36,869 nucleotides of DNA from Chloroflexota bacterium (GTDB lineage Bacteria; Chloroflexota; Dehalococcoidia; Lucifugimonadales; UBA2985), in contig PBBS01000005.1 in NCBI GenBank assembly GCA_002717805.1, positions 27,904-64,772 on the forward strand. Reading direction: 5' to 3'. Every line of letters starts with the position of its first letter. Positions within the stretch are counted from its first letter, which is position 1. A program made the position numbers and the translations under genes. The notes below the pieces were generated by a model. It did no database searches. It was not told the DNA's origin and was given only the letters and a program-made list of their open reading frames with translations. This document shows, in pieces, positions 23,301-32,101 of this stretch.

Positions 23301-24383
23301 ATGGAGTACATGAGGCAGGCTTTGGAGTTGGCAGAGGAGGCTCTTAGTGTATCCCACCCTAACCCACCTGTGGGGGCGGTTGTTGTGAAAGATGGCAAGG
23401 TGGCTGGTAGGGGTCATACTATGCATATTGGCGGAGCACATGCTGAAGTTGTCGCTATAGCAGAGGCAGGCGACCTTGCAGCAGGTGCAACCTTATATAC
23501 TACATTGGAACCATGTTGTCACGTTGGAAGAACTCCTCCATGCACAGATCTGATAATAAATTCAGGTATTAGAGAAGTCAGTATAGCTACCATAGATCCG
23601 AATCCTAAGGTTAATGGAAAAGGCATACATATATTGAAGGGTGCTGGTTTGACAGTCCACTTGGGCGATGGTGAGGAGGAAAGTTTGCAAGTAGCAGAAG
23701 GATATATGAAATTGATGTCTACTGGGCTTCCTTTTGTTATAGCTAAATTCGCAATGAGCCTAGACGGAAAGATAGCTCTATCTTCAGGTGAATCCAAATG
23801 GATTACGTCTAGGGAGTCTAGGGATTATGTCGGTCTAATGAGAAGTCAAGTTGGGGCGGTTGTTGCTGGCATCGGTACCGTATTGGAAGATAATCCCAGA
23901 TTGACAGCCAGAGATTTCGAAGGTAATGAATTTCCGACTCAACCGCTTAAACTGATAGTAGATAGTAATGCCAGAACTCCACTAGACGCTGCCTTGTTCG
24001 ATGGTGGAGGAGAGGTAGTTGTTGCTACGTGCGGAGCATCTGCTCTCCGGGAACAGGCATTGGTAAACAGAGGCGTCAGGCTAATAAAAACTGATCCCAA
24101 AGGCGATATGGTAGATTTAGATGTCCTACTTTCACAATTAGGCAAAATGGGAGTTAATTCAATACTCGTCGAAGGAGGCGAAACTTTGTTAGGGTCTTTT
24201 GCTGATATGCGATTGATTGATAAGGTAGTAGTCTTCATTGCCCCAGTGATTATCGGAGGTAGTGGTTCGCCATCTCCGATTGGAGGCGTAGGTGTAAAGG
24301 TTATGGAGGATATTATTAGATTGGAAAGGTCCCAGTTAAAGATGTTCGGGGAAGATATAATGGTTACGGGATATATGGGTTAA
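23301..24383 (+). CDS. ribD: Bifunctional riboflavin deaminase-reductase RibD
   Basis: Performs the second and third steps of riboflavin synthesis: deamination, then NADPH reduction of the ribosyl side chain. The 360 residues carry an N-terminal cytidine-deaminase-like domain with zinc motifs HAEVVAIAEAG and EPCCHVGRTPPC, and a C-terminal DHFR-like reductase domain (about 145-360) starting AKFAMSLDGKIA and containing VEGGETLLGSF. It starts 5 bases after dcd and ends 2 bases before ribE. Confidence 0.96.
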   Translation: MEYMRQALELAEEALSVSHPNPPVGAVVVKDGKVAGRGHTMHIGGAHAEVVAIAEAGDLAAGATLYTTLEPCCHVGRTPPCTDLIINSGIREVSIATIDPNPKVNGKGIHILKGAGLTVHLGDGEEESLQVAEGYMKLMSTGLPFVIAKFAMSLDGKIALSSGESKWITSRESRDYVGLMRSQVGAVVAGIGTVLEDNPRLTARDFEGNEFPTQPLKLIVDSNARTPLDAALFDGGGEVVVATCGASALREQALVNRGVRLIKTDPKGDMVDLDVLLSQLGKMGVNSILVEGGETLLGSFADMRLIDKVVVFIAPVIIGGSGSPSPIGGVGVKVMEDIIRLERSQLKMFGEDIMVTGYMG

Positions 24384-24385
24384 AT

Positions 24386-24964
24386 ATGTTCACTGGAATA
24401 ATACAGGAGATAGGTAAACTGATAAATTGCAGCAATGATTCTATGACTTTTGCATCTTCGCATTTAGGAGGTGTTCTTAAAGGGGATAGTATAGCTGTTA
24501 ATGGGGTGTGCCTAACGGTTAAATCAATAGATGGAAATTCGTTTTCGGCAGATGTAATGCCTGAGACTTTGAGGCGGTCTAACTTAGGTAGGTTGTCTGA
24601 AGGAGACAAGGTTAATCTGGAGGAAGCATTGACTCCACAATCTCGACTTGGAGGACATTTCCTACAAGGGCATATAGACGGAGTCGGTGAGGTTTCTAAA
24701 ATCGTTAAAGACGGTCAAGCTATCCTGATAAGTTTCACTGCTTCTCAATCTGTGATGAGATATATTGTTGAGAAAGGATTCATTGCTATAGACGGAGCCA
24801 GCTTAACGGTAACAGAATGTGATGACCGAGGATTTACGGTCTCTGTGGTACAATATAGTCGAGATAATACGATCCTAGGTGACTATCAAGTGGGTCGTGA
24901 GGTTAACCTGGAAATAGACATATTGGCTAAGTACGTAGAGAAGTTGCTAGCTGACAGACAATAA
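24386..24964 (+). CDS. ribE: Riboflavin synthase alpha chain RibE
   Basis: Dismutates two 6,7-dimethyl-8-ribityllumazine molecules to riboflavin. The 192-residue protein has the two tandem lumazine-binding barrels. The first starts MFTGIIQEIG and has GVCLTV; the second has GHFLQGHIDGVGEV and GASLTVTE. Length and motifs are normal. Fourth visible link in the dcd-ribD-ribE-ribBA-ribH operon, 2 bases after ribD. Confidence 0.96.
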   Translation: MFTGIIQEIGKLINCSNDSMTFASSHLGGVLKGDSIAVNGVCLTVKSIDGNSFSADVMPETLRRSNLGRLSEGDKVNLEEALTPQSRLGGHFLQGHIDGVGEVSKIVKDGQAILISFTASQSVMRYIVEKGFIAIDGASLTVTECDDRGFTVSVVQYSRDNTILGDYQVGREVNLEIDILAKYVEKLLADRQ

Positions 24965-25002
24965 CAGTGAAATTATAGTTAGATATTGTGACGGGGGAGA
25001 GT

Positions 25003-26220
25003 ATGCCTTTATCTAGTGTAGAACAAGCTATAGAAGATTTCCAAAATGGCAAGATGGTCATACTTGTTGATGATGAAGATCGTGAAAACGAGGGTGATCT
25101 TGTTATAGCGGCTGAGATGGTTGATGCAGATAGTATAAATTTCATGGCTATCTATGCACGGGGTTTGATATGCCAACCAATTCTTGAAGATAGATTGATT
25201 GAATTAGATTTACCTCCAATGGTGCAGTCTAATACCTCTAGGAACACCACTGCATTCACAGTTTCTGTTGACGTTACTAAAGGAGCTACTACTGGTATAT
25301 CTGCTTCTGATAGAGCTGAAACCGTCAAAGCTATGATAGACCCAGATACTAAGCCGGAAGATCTAGCAAGACCTGGGCACCTTTTCCCATTAAAGTACCA
25401 GGAGGGTGGCGTGCTGGTAAGAGCTGGTCAAACTGAAGGATCCGTAGATTTAGCCAAACTTGCTGGTTTGTATCCTTCTGCAGTTATATGCGAAATAATG
25501 AATGAAGACGGTACTATGTCTAGGATGCCTGATCTGGAAGAATTCTCCAAGGAACATGACATAAAAATAGTTAGTGTGGCGCAAATAATAGCCTACAGAG
25601 TATTACATGAGAAAATGATTGAAAGAGTTGCTGATGCTAGGCTTCCATCTAGGTATGGAGATTTCCGGGCAATAGCATTCAAAAGTTCAGTTGACGCTGC
25701 CGAGCACCTAGCTCTGGTTATGGGAACTATTGATAGCGAAGAGCCAGTACTAGTCAGGGTACATAGTGAGTGTCTAACGGGAGATGTTCTCGGTAGTATT
25801 CGATGTGATTGTGGGTTACAACTAGATAAGGCACTTCAATTGATCGCTGAAGAAGGCAAAGGTGTTTTCTTATATATGCGTCAAGAGGGAAGAGGTATAG
25901 GCCTTCATAATAAGATTAAAGCGTATTCCTTACAAGACCAAGGCATGGACACGGTTGAAGCTAATACGACACTTGGGTTTGAGCCAGACTTGAGGCATTA
26001 CGGAGTAGGTGCTCAGATATTAAAAGATCTCGGTGTTGGAACTATGCGACTTCTTACGAATAACCCTAAGAAAGTTATTGGACTGGATTCATACGGTTTA
26101 AAGTTAGCAGAGAGAGTTCCAATAATAATACCATCCAATCCAGAAAATGACCGATATATGAAAACCAAGAAGACCAAGATGGGACATTTACTTGATGACG
26201 AGACGAGTGAGATTAAGTGA
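25003..26220 (+). CDS. ribBA: Bifunctional 3,4-dihydroxy-2-butanone 4-phosphate synthase / GTP cyclohydrolase II RibBA
   Basis: Supplies both starting precursors of riboflavin. The N-terminal RibB domain (1-200) shows [16 protein letters not shown] and a [25 protein letters not shown]-type segment. The C-terminal RibA domain (210-405) shows the zinc site [15 protein letters not shown] and [13 protein letters not shown] at 24988 is in frame, but GGGGGAGAG lies just before the ATG at 25003, which I take as the start (405 residues). It overlaps ribH by 4 bases. Confidence 0.95.
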   Translation: MPLSSVEQAIEDFQNGKMVILVDDEDRENEGDLVIAAEMVDADSINFMAIYARGLICQPILEDRLIELDLPPMVQSNTSRNTTAFTVSVDVTKGATTGISASDRAETVKAMIDPDTKPEDLARPGHLFPLKYQEGGVLVRAGQTEGSVDLAKLAGLYPSAVICEIMNEDGTMSRMPDLEEFSKEHDIKIVSVAQIIAYRVLHEKMIERVADARLPSRYGDFRAIAFKSSVDAAEHLALVMGTIDSEEPVLVRVHSECLTGDVLGSIRCDCGLQLDKALQLIAEEGKGVFLYMRQEGRGIGLHNKIKAYSLQDQGMDTVEANTTLGFEPDLRHYGVGAQILKDLGVGTMRLLTNNPKKVIGLDSYGLKLAERVPIIIPSNPENDRYMKTKKTKMGHLLDDETSEIK

Positions 26221-26744
26221 AGAGTTCATCTTTGGGGAATGTCCCGGATTTCCAAAGAGGTTTCAATATTCATGGGGACCTTGATGGCACTGGACTCAAA
26301 ATTGGCATAGCAGTAGCCAAATTCAATTTATTTGTAACTAGAAAGCTCCTGGATGGTGCATTTGAAACACTAATACGGCATGGCCTGAAGGAAGATAATA
26401 TTACGGTTGTTTGGGTTCCTGGAGCATTCGAGATTCCGCTTGCTGCTCTTGCTATGGCAGAGACAGGGAATTTCGATGCCGTGGTATGTTTGGGAGCGGT
26501 GATCCGGGGTGAGACGTCTCATTTTGACTACGTAGCAGGAGAATCTGCAAGAGGCATAGCTTCCTCTTCACTTGATACCGGTGTGCCGATAACATTTGGA
26601 ATATTGACAACAGATACCGAACAGCAAGCTCTGGATAGATCAGGTGGTAAACATGGGAATAAGGGTGAGGATGTGGCGTTAGTCGCAATTGAGATGGTCA
26701 ATCTTTTAGTAGGTATTAACGATTCTATGAATGAAGACATATAG
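26217..26744 (+). CDS. ribH: 6,7-dimethyl-8-ribityllumazine synthase RibH
   Basis: Condenses the RibD product with the RibB product to lumazine; forms icosahedral or pentameric shells in the family. Motifs are the early VAKFN segment, [11 protein letters not shown], and [18 protein letters not shown] with the catalytic His. The start is a GTG overlapping the ribBA stop (GTGA). This gives a 175-residue protein with about 20 extra N-terminal residues compared with typical family members. A start further in, such as the TTG codons at Leu6 or beyond, cannot be excluded. An ABC transporter gene begins on the next base after the stop. Confidence 0.94.
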   Translation: MKSSSLGNVPDFQRGFNIHGDLDGTGLKIGIAVAKFNLFVTRKLLDGAFETLIRHGLKEDNITVVWVPGAFEIPLAALAMAETGNFDAVVCLGAVIRGETSHFDYVAGESARGIASSSLDTGVPITFGILTTDTEQQALDRSGGKHGNKGEDVALVAIEMVNLLVGINDSMNEDI

Positions 26745-27638
26745 ATGAGCGACGACACAATATTAGAACTGTCCAAACTCACCAAGTACTATGGCAAACA
26801 CAGAGGAGTTATAGACTTGGATATGTCTGTGAAGAAGGGTGAGATATTCGGATATCTTGGGCCTAATGGGGCAGGTAAGACAACAACTATGCGTATGTTG
26901 CTTGATTTTATTCGCCCTACTAGCGGGACTTCAAAGATATTTGGGTTGGACACTAAGGAAAATTCATTAGCACTGCGCCATCGTATTGGATATCTCCCTA
27001 CTGCTCCAGCTTTGTATGGTGACATTACAGGCAAACAATTCTTCGAATATTGTGCTAACCTCAAGGGTGGCTGTGATTGGGATTACGTTCGTGAATTAAT
27101 TCAGCGAATGGAATGCGATATAGACAGACCAATAGATACATTGTCACATGGTAATAAGCAGAAACTGGCTATAGTTAGGGCACTAATGCATAGACCAGAA
27201 TTGGTTATTCTGGATGAACCAACGACTGGTTTAGATCCCCTAATACAAAACGAATTTGAGAAGATATTGCGTGAAACTACAGAACAGGGTAATAGCGTTA
27301 TATTTTCATCTCACATTTTGTCAGAAGTTGAAGAATTATGCGATCGGGTGGCCATCATACGTGAAGGCACTTTGGTTGCAGTCGAACAAATAGCAGATCT
27401 TAAGTCCAAACAGGTCAGGCGCATAGAGATGAGCTTCGGCAATAATATACGAAGTGAATTGTTTGAGGGTATAGACGGGGTAAAGAACATAATTATCAAT
27501 GAGAATAAACTTAAGTGTGACATAGTAGGATCATTGGATTCTCTGGTGAAAGTTGTAGCCACTCAACATATCTTGGATATAAGGACTGAGGAACCGGCAC
27601 TTGAAGATATATTTCTGGCTTATTACGAGGGGCATTGA
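26745..27638 (+). CDS. ABC transporter ATP-binding protein (ABC-2 exporter type)
   Basis: ATPase subunit of a two-gene ABC exporter; 297 residues. Walker A GPNGAGKTT at about 39-47, signature LSHGNKQKLAIVRAL and Walker B ELVILDEPTTGLDP are intact, followed by the switch His in IFSSHILSEVEELCDR. A C-terminal domain of about 80 residues with no recognised motif follows. The ATG comes immediately after the ribH stop, so it is probably co-transcribed with the rib operon. The cargo is unknown; flavin export is only a contextual guess. The partner permease begins at the next base after its stop. Confidence 0.93.
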   Translation: MSDDTILELSKLTKYYGKHRGVIDLDMSVKKGEIFGYLGPNGAGKTTTMRMLLDFIRPTSGTSKIFGLDTKENSLALRHRIGYLPTAPALYGDITGKQFFEYCANLKGGCDWDYVRELIQRMECDIDRPIDTLSHGNKQKLAIVRALMHRPELVILDEPTTGLDPLIQNEFEKILRETTEQGNSVIFSSHILSEVEELCDRVAIIREGTLVAVEQIADLKSKQVRRIEMSFGNNIRSELFEGIDGVKNIIINENKLKCDIVGSLDSLVKVVATQHILDIRTEEPALEDIFLAYYEGH

Positions 27639-28436
27639 GTGTTTTTAACTAGCATATTCCTCAAGTCTGTTAGAGATTTACGGAGATCACTATTTTGGTG
27701 GTCAGTAGCTGTAATTCTCTATTGCTCATTAATGACAATTTTATATGATACGATGGCGGACTCGTTGGAATTGCTCGTCGAGTTTTACCCACCGGAACTG
27801 GCGAAAATGTTTGGGGTAGATATTAAGACTTTAGCAAGTCCTTCTGGTTGGCTATACGCTGAGATATACGCTATGGTTCTTCCGATATGCTTTATTGCAT
27901 TCTTTGTATTTTCGGGGGCTAATGCAATAGCCAATGAAGAAGAGACGAGGACATTGGAACTTCTCCTCTCAGAACCCGTATCTAGAGGACGACTCTATGT
28001 AGAGAAATTCATGGCGCTTGTATTCAATTGTGTTGTGATTAGTATTGTGGCTTTTATTAGCATAGCCCTACCAAGCATTGCTATAAATATGGATATATAT
28101 ATGTGGAATTTAATAGCAGGTACATTAAACTTAACATTGTTAGCTACTTTACTGGGTACTTTGGCATTTGCTCTATCAGCTTCACTAGGAAAAAGGCGGA
28201 CTGCTTTAGTCGTTCCCGTTGGATTTGCCATGGTTTCTTATGTTTCCAACATAGCCAGTATGTTTACTAGTGTGGTTGATGGCATAAATAAATTTTCAAT
28301 ATTCAATTACTACAGGATAGAGGAAGCATTCGAGAAGGGCATAGATGTTGGTATTATACTTGGGTTTCTCTTTTCTATAATACTCGTCACATTGATTGGC
28401 TACTTGAGGTTTCAGAGACGTGACTTACGGTTCTAG
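27639..28436 (+). CDS. ABC transporter permease (ABC-2 type)
   Basis: Membrane partner of the preceding ATPase, 265 residues with six hydrophobic helices. The loop NAIANEEETRTLELLLSEPVSRGRLYVEKF is the ABC-2 coupling segment. It starts with GTG directly after the ATPase stop (TGA-GTG). The final FQRRDLRF is a typical cytoplasmic end. It converges with the metallophosphoesterase gene; a small CTAGC/GCTAG hairpin (about 28434-28447) spans the 6-base gap. Confidence 0.9.
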   Translation: MFLTSIFLKSVRDLRRSLFWWSVAVILYCSLMTILYDTMADSLELLVEFYPPELAKMFGVDIKTLASPSGWLYAEIYAMVLPICFIAFFVFSGANAIANEEETRTLELLLSEPVSRGRLYVEKFMALVFNCVVISIVAFISIALPSIAINMDIYMWNLIAGTLNLTLLATLLGTLAFALSASLGKRRTALVVPVGFAMVSYVSNIASMFTSVVDGINKFSIFNYYRIEEAFEKGIDVGIILGFLFSIILVTLIGYLRFQRRDLRF

Positions 28437-28442
28437 CTTCCG

Positions 28443-29165
28443 CTAGGGCAATGGAACTTTCTTAATATCAATGCCGTCCTTCGGATGAAAGTGGACTATG
28501 GCAACTGAGCCCAGCACTTTGCCATCTGTAGACTCTATAGGTGCACCAGAGTAAGCCGCTTTTACTGTCCCCTGAGTCAGTTCCTCGAAGATGTCGGAAT
28601 GACCCAAAGCTATGTAATCGTAGCCAGTATCTTCTATTTCCTTGGCGTATATTGGCGAGGATCTGTCGAAGTTCTCCTCACCTGGGGGAATGTACATGCC
28701 ATGTACTATTCCAATATGCCACCAAGGGCCGTTCCTCGGAGGAGTACTTTCTAATGGCCTGAAACCAATGTGGTGGTCATAGGTAGGCCTCCCCCATACT
28801 TGTACTTCAAGTTCTGGGAACAGAATACTTTCACCCTCGCGTTCCCTGAACAGATGAAGATTAGGGGGTAGATCCTTGAAAGCTTGGTTGTGATAAACGG
28901 AAATCGAGTCCAATTGGTCGTGGTTACCAGGTACCAGAACAACGGGCATATTAAATCTACCAAGTTGCCTTATAGTTTCCTTTATTACGTCGTTTGCGAC
29001 CCTACTATTGTCGAAGAAGTCGCCAGCAAAGATAGCGAGATCTACATTTAGGCTATTGGCTTTGTCTACTACTGCTGCCAAGGCATTGCATGTGGACATC
29101 TGGTCCATGTGATTGTCTGAGGTGTGTAGTACCGTTAGCTCAGTAGAAGGACCACTATCACTCAA
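28443..29165 (-). CDS. Metallophosphoesterase (calcineurin-like)
   Basis: Two-metal phosphohydrolase of about 240 residues. Metal-ligand motifs appear in order: SDNHMD, AGDFFD, VPGNHD, then IVHG and LGHSD near the C-terminus, as in the Mre11/SbcD-like and DNA-repair exonuclease branch; the exact substrate is not determined. The frame can start at a TTG at 29171, but AAGGAG would be only 2 bases from it. A second TTG at 29165 has AAGGAG 8 bases upstream, so I use it. Its C-terminus faces the ABC permease. It stands alone with a 180-base gap upstream. Confidence 0.85.
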   Translation of the reverse strand: MSDSGPSTELTVLHTSDNHMDQMSTCNALAAVVDKANSLNVDLAIFAGDFFDNSRVANDVIKETIRQLGRFNMPVVLVPGNHDQLDSISVYHNQAFKDLPPNLHLFREREGESILFPELEVQVWGRPTYDHHIGFRPLESTPPRNGPWWHIGIVHGMYIPPGEENFDRSSPIYAKEIEDTGYDYIALGHSDIFEELTQGTVKAAYSGAPIESTDGKVLGSVAIVHFHPKDGIDIKKVPLP

Positions 29166-29285
29166 CTGCAATACTCCTTATTGTGTCTAAACTACGGCAC
29201 ATACTTGTTTTCGTAGCTGACCGGAATGTTAGCATAGATAAGTTGTCGTGTACAGTTACTATAGGACGCTAGGACGTGGTAAGGA

Positions 29286-29332
29286 GCTTAGTCGCAGGAT
29301 ACTTGCAGGGCTGCTACAAGTATCCTGTAAGC
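29286..29332. repeat. Long interrupted hairpin downstream of sodN
   Basis: A perfect 11-bp stem CAGGATACTTG (29295-29305) with CAAGTATCCTG (29317-29327), 11-base loop, continues after a four-base bulge (GTCG) as GCTTA (29286-29290) with TAAGC (29328-29332). It lies 14 bases beyond the sodN stop on the minus strand. There is no T-run, so it may be a 3' stabilising hairpin, a weak terminator or part of a small RNA. Nothing else is evident in 29166-29345. Confidence 0.45.
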
Positions 29333-29345
29333 AATTTGCAATTTC

Positions 29346-29861
29346 TTATGACGGAAGTACTAGTTCTCCACCCACAGCCTGTCTGGAAGGTTTAACTGAA
29401 GTCTCTACATCTTTAGTCGCCCAGAATATGGTAGCAATTTGATTGACTGCATTTAGTAGGTCCTGGGGTGCTTCGGAGTCATTAGTTTGCCTTACTTTGG
29501 AGCCGGTCTTTAGTGCACTGAAAACGATGTTGTGCAGATCCGGGTATTTTTCTACATGTTCTGGTCGGAAGTAATCTGCCCAGAGGATCCGTATCTCTTG
29601 TTTACATAATTCAGCATGATGCTCTTTAGTAGCAACGTATCTGCTGATCTGTGCAACATAAGCACTTCTTTGCGAAGCGGATGAATCTGCCCCTGGTTGT
29701 TCGGCTGCCTCTATGAGCTGAATCATTCTCATAGTCGTTAGCGCAGCAACTTGCGCTAAATGGGGATCATATATACCGCATGGTACATCGCAGTGTGCAT
29801 ATGCTTTTTCCGATGGTATCACTTTATATGTTAAGTCTAAGGCCTTGCTAAGTATAGACAT
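29346..29861 (-). CDS. sodN: Nickel superoxide dismutase SodN
   Basis: Converts superoxide to oxygen and hydrogen peroxide in a homohexamer with one Ni per subunit. The Ni-hook is unmistakable: after a 22-residue propeptide comes HCDVPCGIYDP. The mature N-terminus is His23, and Cys24 and Cys28 are the Ni ligands of the family (His1, Cys2, Cys6). The propeptide must be cut for activity, and the divergent sodX-like gene encodes the protease. The 171-residue length includes about 15-20 extra C-terminal residues. AGGAGG lies 8 bases before the ATG, and a promoter lies at 29894-29922. Known in marine bacteria and actinobacteria. Confidence 0.96.
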   Translation of the reverse strand: MSILSKALDLTYKVIPSEKAYAHCDVPCGIYDPHLAQVAALTTMRMIQLIEAAEQPGADSSASQRSAYVAQISRYVATKEHHAELCKQEIRILWADYFRPEHVEKYPDLHNIVFSALKTGSKVRQTNDSEAPQDLLNAVNQIATIFWATKDVETSVKPSRQAVGGELVLPS

Positions 29862-29893
29862 ACATACACCTCCTATTTATTGATTTATTGTAT

Positions 29894-29922
29894 AGTGTAA
29901 AGCAAGGATAACAGGATGCCAA
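29894..29922 (-). promoter_or_regulatory. Promoter of sodN
   Basis: On the minus strand TTGGCA (29917-29922), a 17-base spacer and TACACT (29894-29899). The predicted start is about 25 bases before the sodN ATG. I see no obvious Nur or Fur palindrome. Confidence 0.55.
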
Positions 29923-30007
29923 GTAGCAAATTGGCTAAGATTACATATAGGTGCAATATAGCTGAGTATTCTAGGTGCTAATGGTATCTCATAGGAGACG
30001 TTGATAA

Positions 30008-30496
30008 GTGTATGCCTTAATTATACTTTTTCGTAGGTTATACGCAGCTACATATTTTATCCTGATAATCTTGAGAGTGCTTCTAAAGAGAGTTCAGGTT
30101 GTAGGATGGAGCATGTATCCTACGTTCCATAATGGAGATACACTGTTTTTATATAGATTTGGATTAATATTACATAGAATTAATTATGGAGACATAGTTT
30201 TGGTAGAGGGCATCACTTATACGAACTTGCCACTGATAAAGAGAGTAGTTGGAACGCCTGGCGACGTCGTAGAGTTTAATGAATTTATAGTCAGGATTAA
30301 TGGAAGCACGATTCTAAATGGAAGCAATGAGTCCAATGTTTATAAATCCTCTGATCTCCATAAAATTGTGTTGACTAATTATCATTACTTTGTAATAGGT
30401 GATGCTGAATTTAGTGACGTAGCTGTTTTAGACAGCAGGGAATTTGGGCCAGTCCACAAGGACAGTATCAGATACAAAACTATCACCAGGTACTAG
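30008..30496 (+). CDS. sodX: Nickel-type superoxide dismutase maturation protease SodX (S26 family)
   Basis: Signal-peptidase-like serine protease of 162 residues, predicted to remove the SodN propeptide. The membrane-associated N-terminus (about 5-27) precedes the catalytic Ser35 in GWSMYPTF and Lys78 in LPLIKRVVGTPGD, and GDAEFSDVAVLDSREFGPV resembles the conserved S26 GDN-S-DSR box. It starts at a GTG with AGGAG 10 bases upstream. It is divergent from sodN, 146 bases between the starts, which supports the assignment over a general signal peptidase I. Confidence 0.9.
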   Translation: MYALIILFRRLYAATYFILIILRVLLKRVQVVGWSMYPTFHNGDTLFLYRFGLILHRINYGDIVLVEGITYTNLPLIKRVVGTPGDVVEFNEFIVRINGSTILNGSNESNVYKSSDLHKIVLTNYHYFVIGDAEFSDVAVLDSREFGPVHKDSIRYKTITRY

Positions 30497-30546
30497 GTAG
30501 TATTTGTTAAGATATCATTTTAGTTAGGATAGAACAGGGAATCTTC

Positions 30547-32100
30547 TTAATCTAAGAAGTCTCTTAACTTTCTCGACCTAGTAGGGTGCCTTAGTTTTCT
30601 CAGTGCCTTAGCTTCTATCTGCCTAATTCTCTCGCGAGTGACACCGAATTCTCTTCCAACTTCTTCTAATGTCCTGCTTCTGCCGTCTTCTAAGCCGAAT
30701 CTAAGTTGGAGTACTCTTCGTTCGCGGTCGTTAAGGGTGTTTAGTACTTCTTCTACCTGCTCTTTTAGTAATTGAAACGATGCTGCATCTGCTGGAGCAA
30801 GAGCACTTCTGTCTTCTATAAAATCTCCGAGGTGGTTATCTTCCTCCTCACCTATAGGAGTTTCGAGTGATACTGGTTCTTGAGATATTTTTAGGATTTC
30901 CCGTACTTTCTCAGGGCTTATATCCATATCTTTACTTATTTCTTCGCTTGTAGGCTCCCTTCCGTACTCCTGTACAAGTCGCCTACTAGTTCTCATAAGT
31001 TTGTTTATAGTTTCCACCATATGGACAGGAATACGTATTGTTCTAGCTTGGTCTGCTATTGCTCTGGTGATTGCCTGCCTTATCCACCACGTAGCATATG
31101 TGCTGAATTTGAAGCCTTTTCTGAAATCAAATTTTTCGACTGCTCTTATAAGTCCTATATTTCCCTCTTGAACAAGATCGAGTAAGGACATCCCGCGACC
31201 TATATATTTCTTTGCCACGCTTACAACTAACCTCAGGTTGGCTTCTGCCAGATGTCGTTGGGATTTTATTCCATCAGCTTCTATTAACCGTATTTGGTCT
31301 TGGAGTGTATCCTCCGAGCTATTCAGCATGAATACGAATGACTCGTTTTCTATTAATTCATTAAGTTCACTGATTCGAGTAGTTCTGTCGATTATGTCCA
31401 AAATATCACTCGGCAGTATACGGCTTGTTAGAGATAATTTTGATATAGCAGATGCTATTTCTGTTTCCTCGCATTGCAGTTCCTCTGCCATGCTCCACAT
31501 CATGTCAGTATTTATTTCACCGTCTATGGCAGCTCTGAGTCTTTCGTTAGATACTAATTCATCTATGCTAGGATCAGGATCTAGTTCGAGTCTAGCTAGG
31601 ATAAGGTCCAATATATGGGTATGGTTTACTAACTCCCTTACGATTGACAACCACGTGTCAAATCCACTAGGTATTCTCCCATCAACCCCAGAAAGGAGCT
31701 TTTTTGTGGAGCGTACATATATTGCGCATTCCATGGATCTTGCAAGGAATCGTTCATCCTTGGCTGTGAGGAGGCTTACTCTGCCAATTTCTCTAAGATA
31801 CATTCTAACGGGGTCGTCGATTGCATCAGGAATTTCTAGCCCGGCATCTACTTCGTTTTCAGCGTCTGCTTCTATGTCCTTCACAGACTCCTCGAGCTCT
31901 TCTTTCCCTATATTTGGAGGTATGACATCCTCTTCATCTATAACTGCTGTTGGTACAGATATATTTATCCCGAGTGCTGCTGTTGCAGAGGAACCATCTT
32001 CAGAGACGGCGGACAGGATGCCAGCAGTGGTACCTCCGTCATCTTCCGCTTCCTGCAAATCCTCTATCAATGCATCTATATCGTTCTTTTTTCTTCGCAT
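30547..32100 (-). CDS. rpoD: Primary RNA polymerase sigma factor RpoD
   Basis: Main sigma-70 factor, 517 residues. An acidic N-terminal part (1-100) precedes region 1.2 ([21 protein letters not shown]). Region 2 shows [27 protein letters not shown] and [21 protein letters not shown], which binds the -10 box. Region 3 begins [10 protein letters not shown]. Region 4 has the helix-turn-helix [30 protein letters not shown]. It matches the TTGACA/TATAAT-like promoters seen throughout the window. It follows dnaG by one base, the classical dgt-dnaG-rpoD order. A 7-bp hairpin CTTCTTA/TAAGAAG (30544-30560) overlaps its stop codon. Confidence 0.97.
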   Translation of the reverse strand: MRRKKNDIDALIEDLQEAEDDGGTTAGILSAVSEDGSSATAALGINISVPTAVIDEEDVIPPNIGKEELEESVKDIEADAENEVDAGLEIPDAIDDPVRMYLREIGRVSLLTAKDERFLARSMECAIYVRSTKKLLSGVDGRIPSGFDTWLSIVRELVNHTHILDLILARLELDPDPSIDELVSNERLRAAIDGEINTDMMWSMAEELQCEETEIASAISKLSLTSRILPSDILDIIDRTTRISELNELIENESFVFMLNSSEDTLQDQIRLIEADGIKSQRHLAEANLRLVVSVAKKYIGRGMSLLDLVQEGNIGLIRAVEKFDFRKGFKFSTYATWWIRQAITRAIADQARTIRIPVHMVETINKLMRTSRRLVQEYGREPTSEEISKDMDISPEKVREILKISQEPVSLETPIGEEEDNHLGDFIEDRSALAPADAASFQLLKEQVEEVLNTLNDRERRVLQLRFGLEDGRSRTLEEVGREFGVTRERIRQIEAKALRKLRHPTRSRKLRDFLD

Positions 32101-32101
32101 A

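Noticed and set aside
29248-29442. Plus-strand 64-codon frame across the hairpin and the end of sodN
   Set aside because: No Shine-Dalgarno sequence, no recognisable motif, and it overlaps a real gene and a hairpin.
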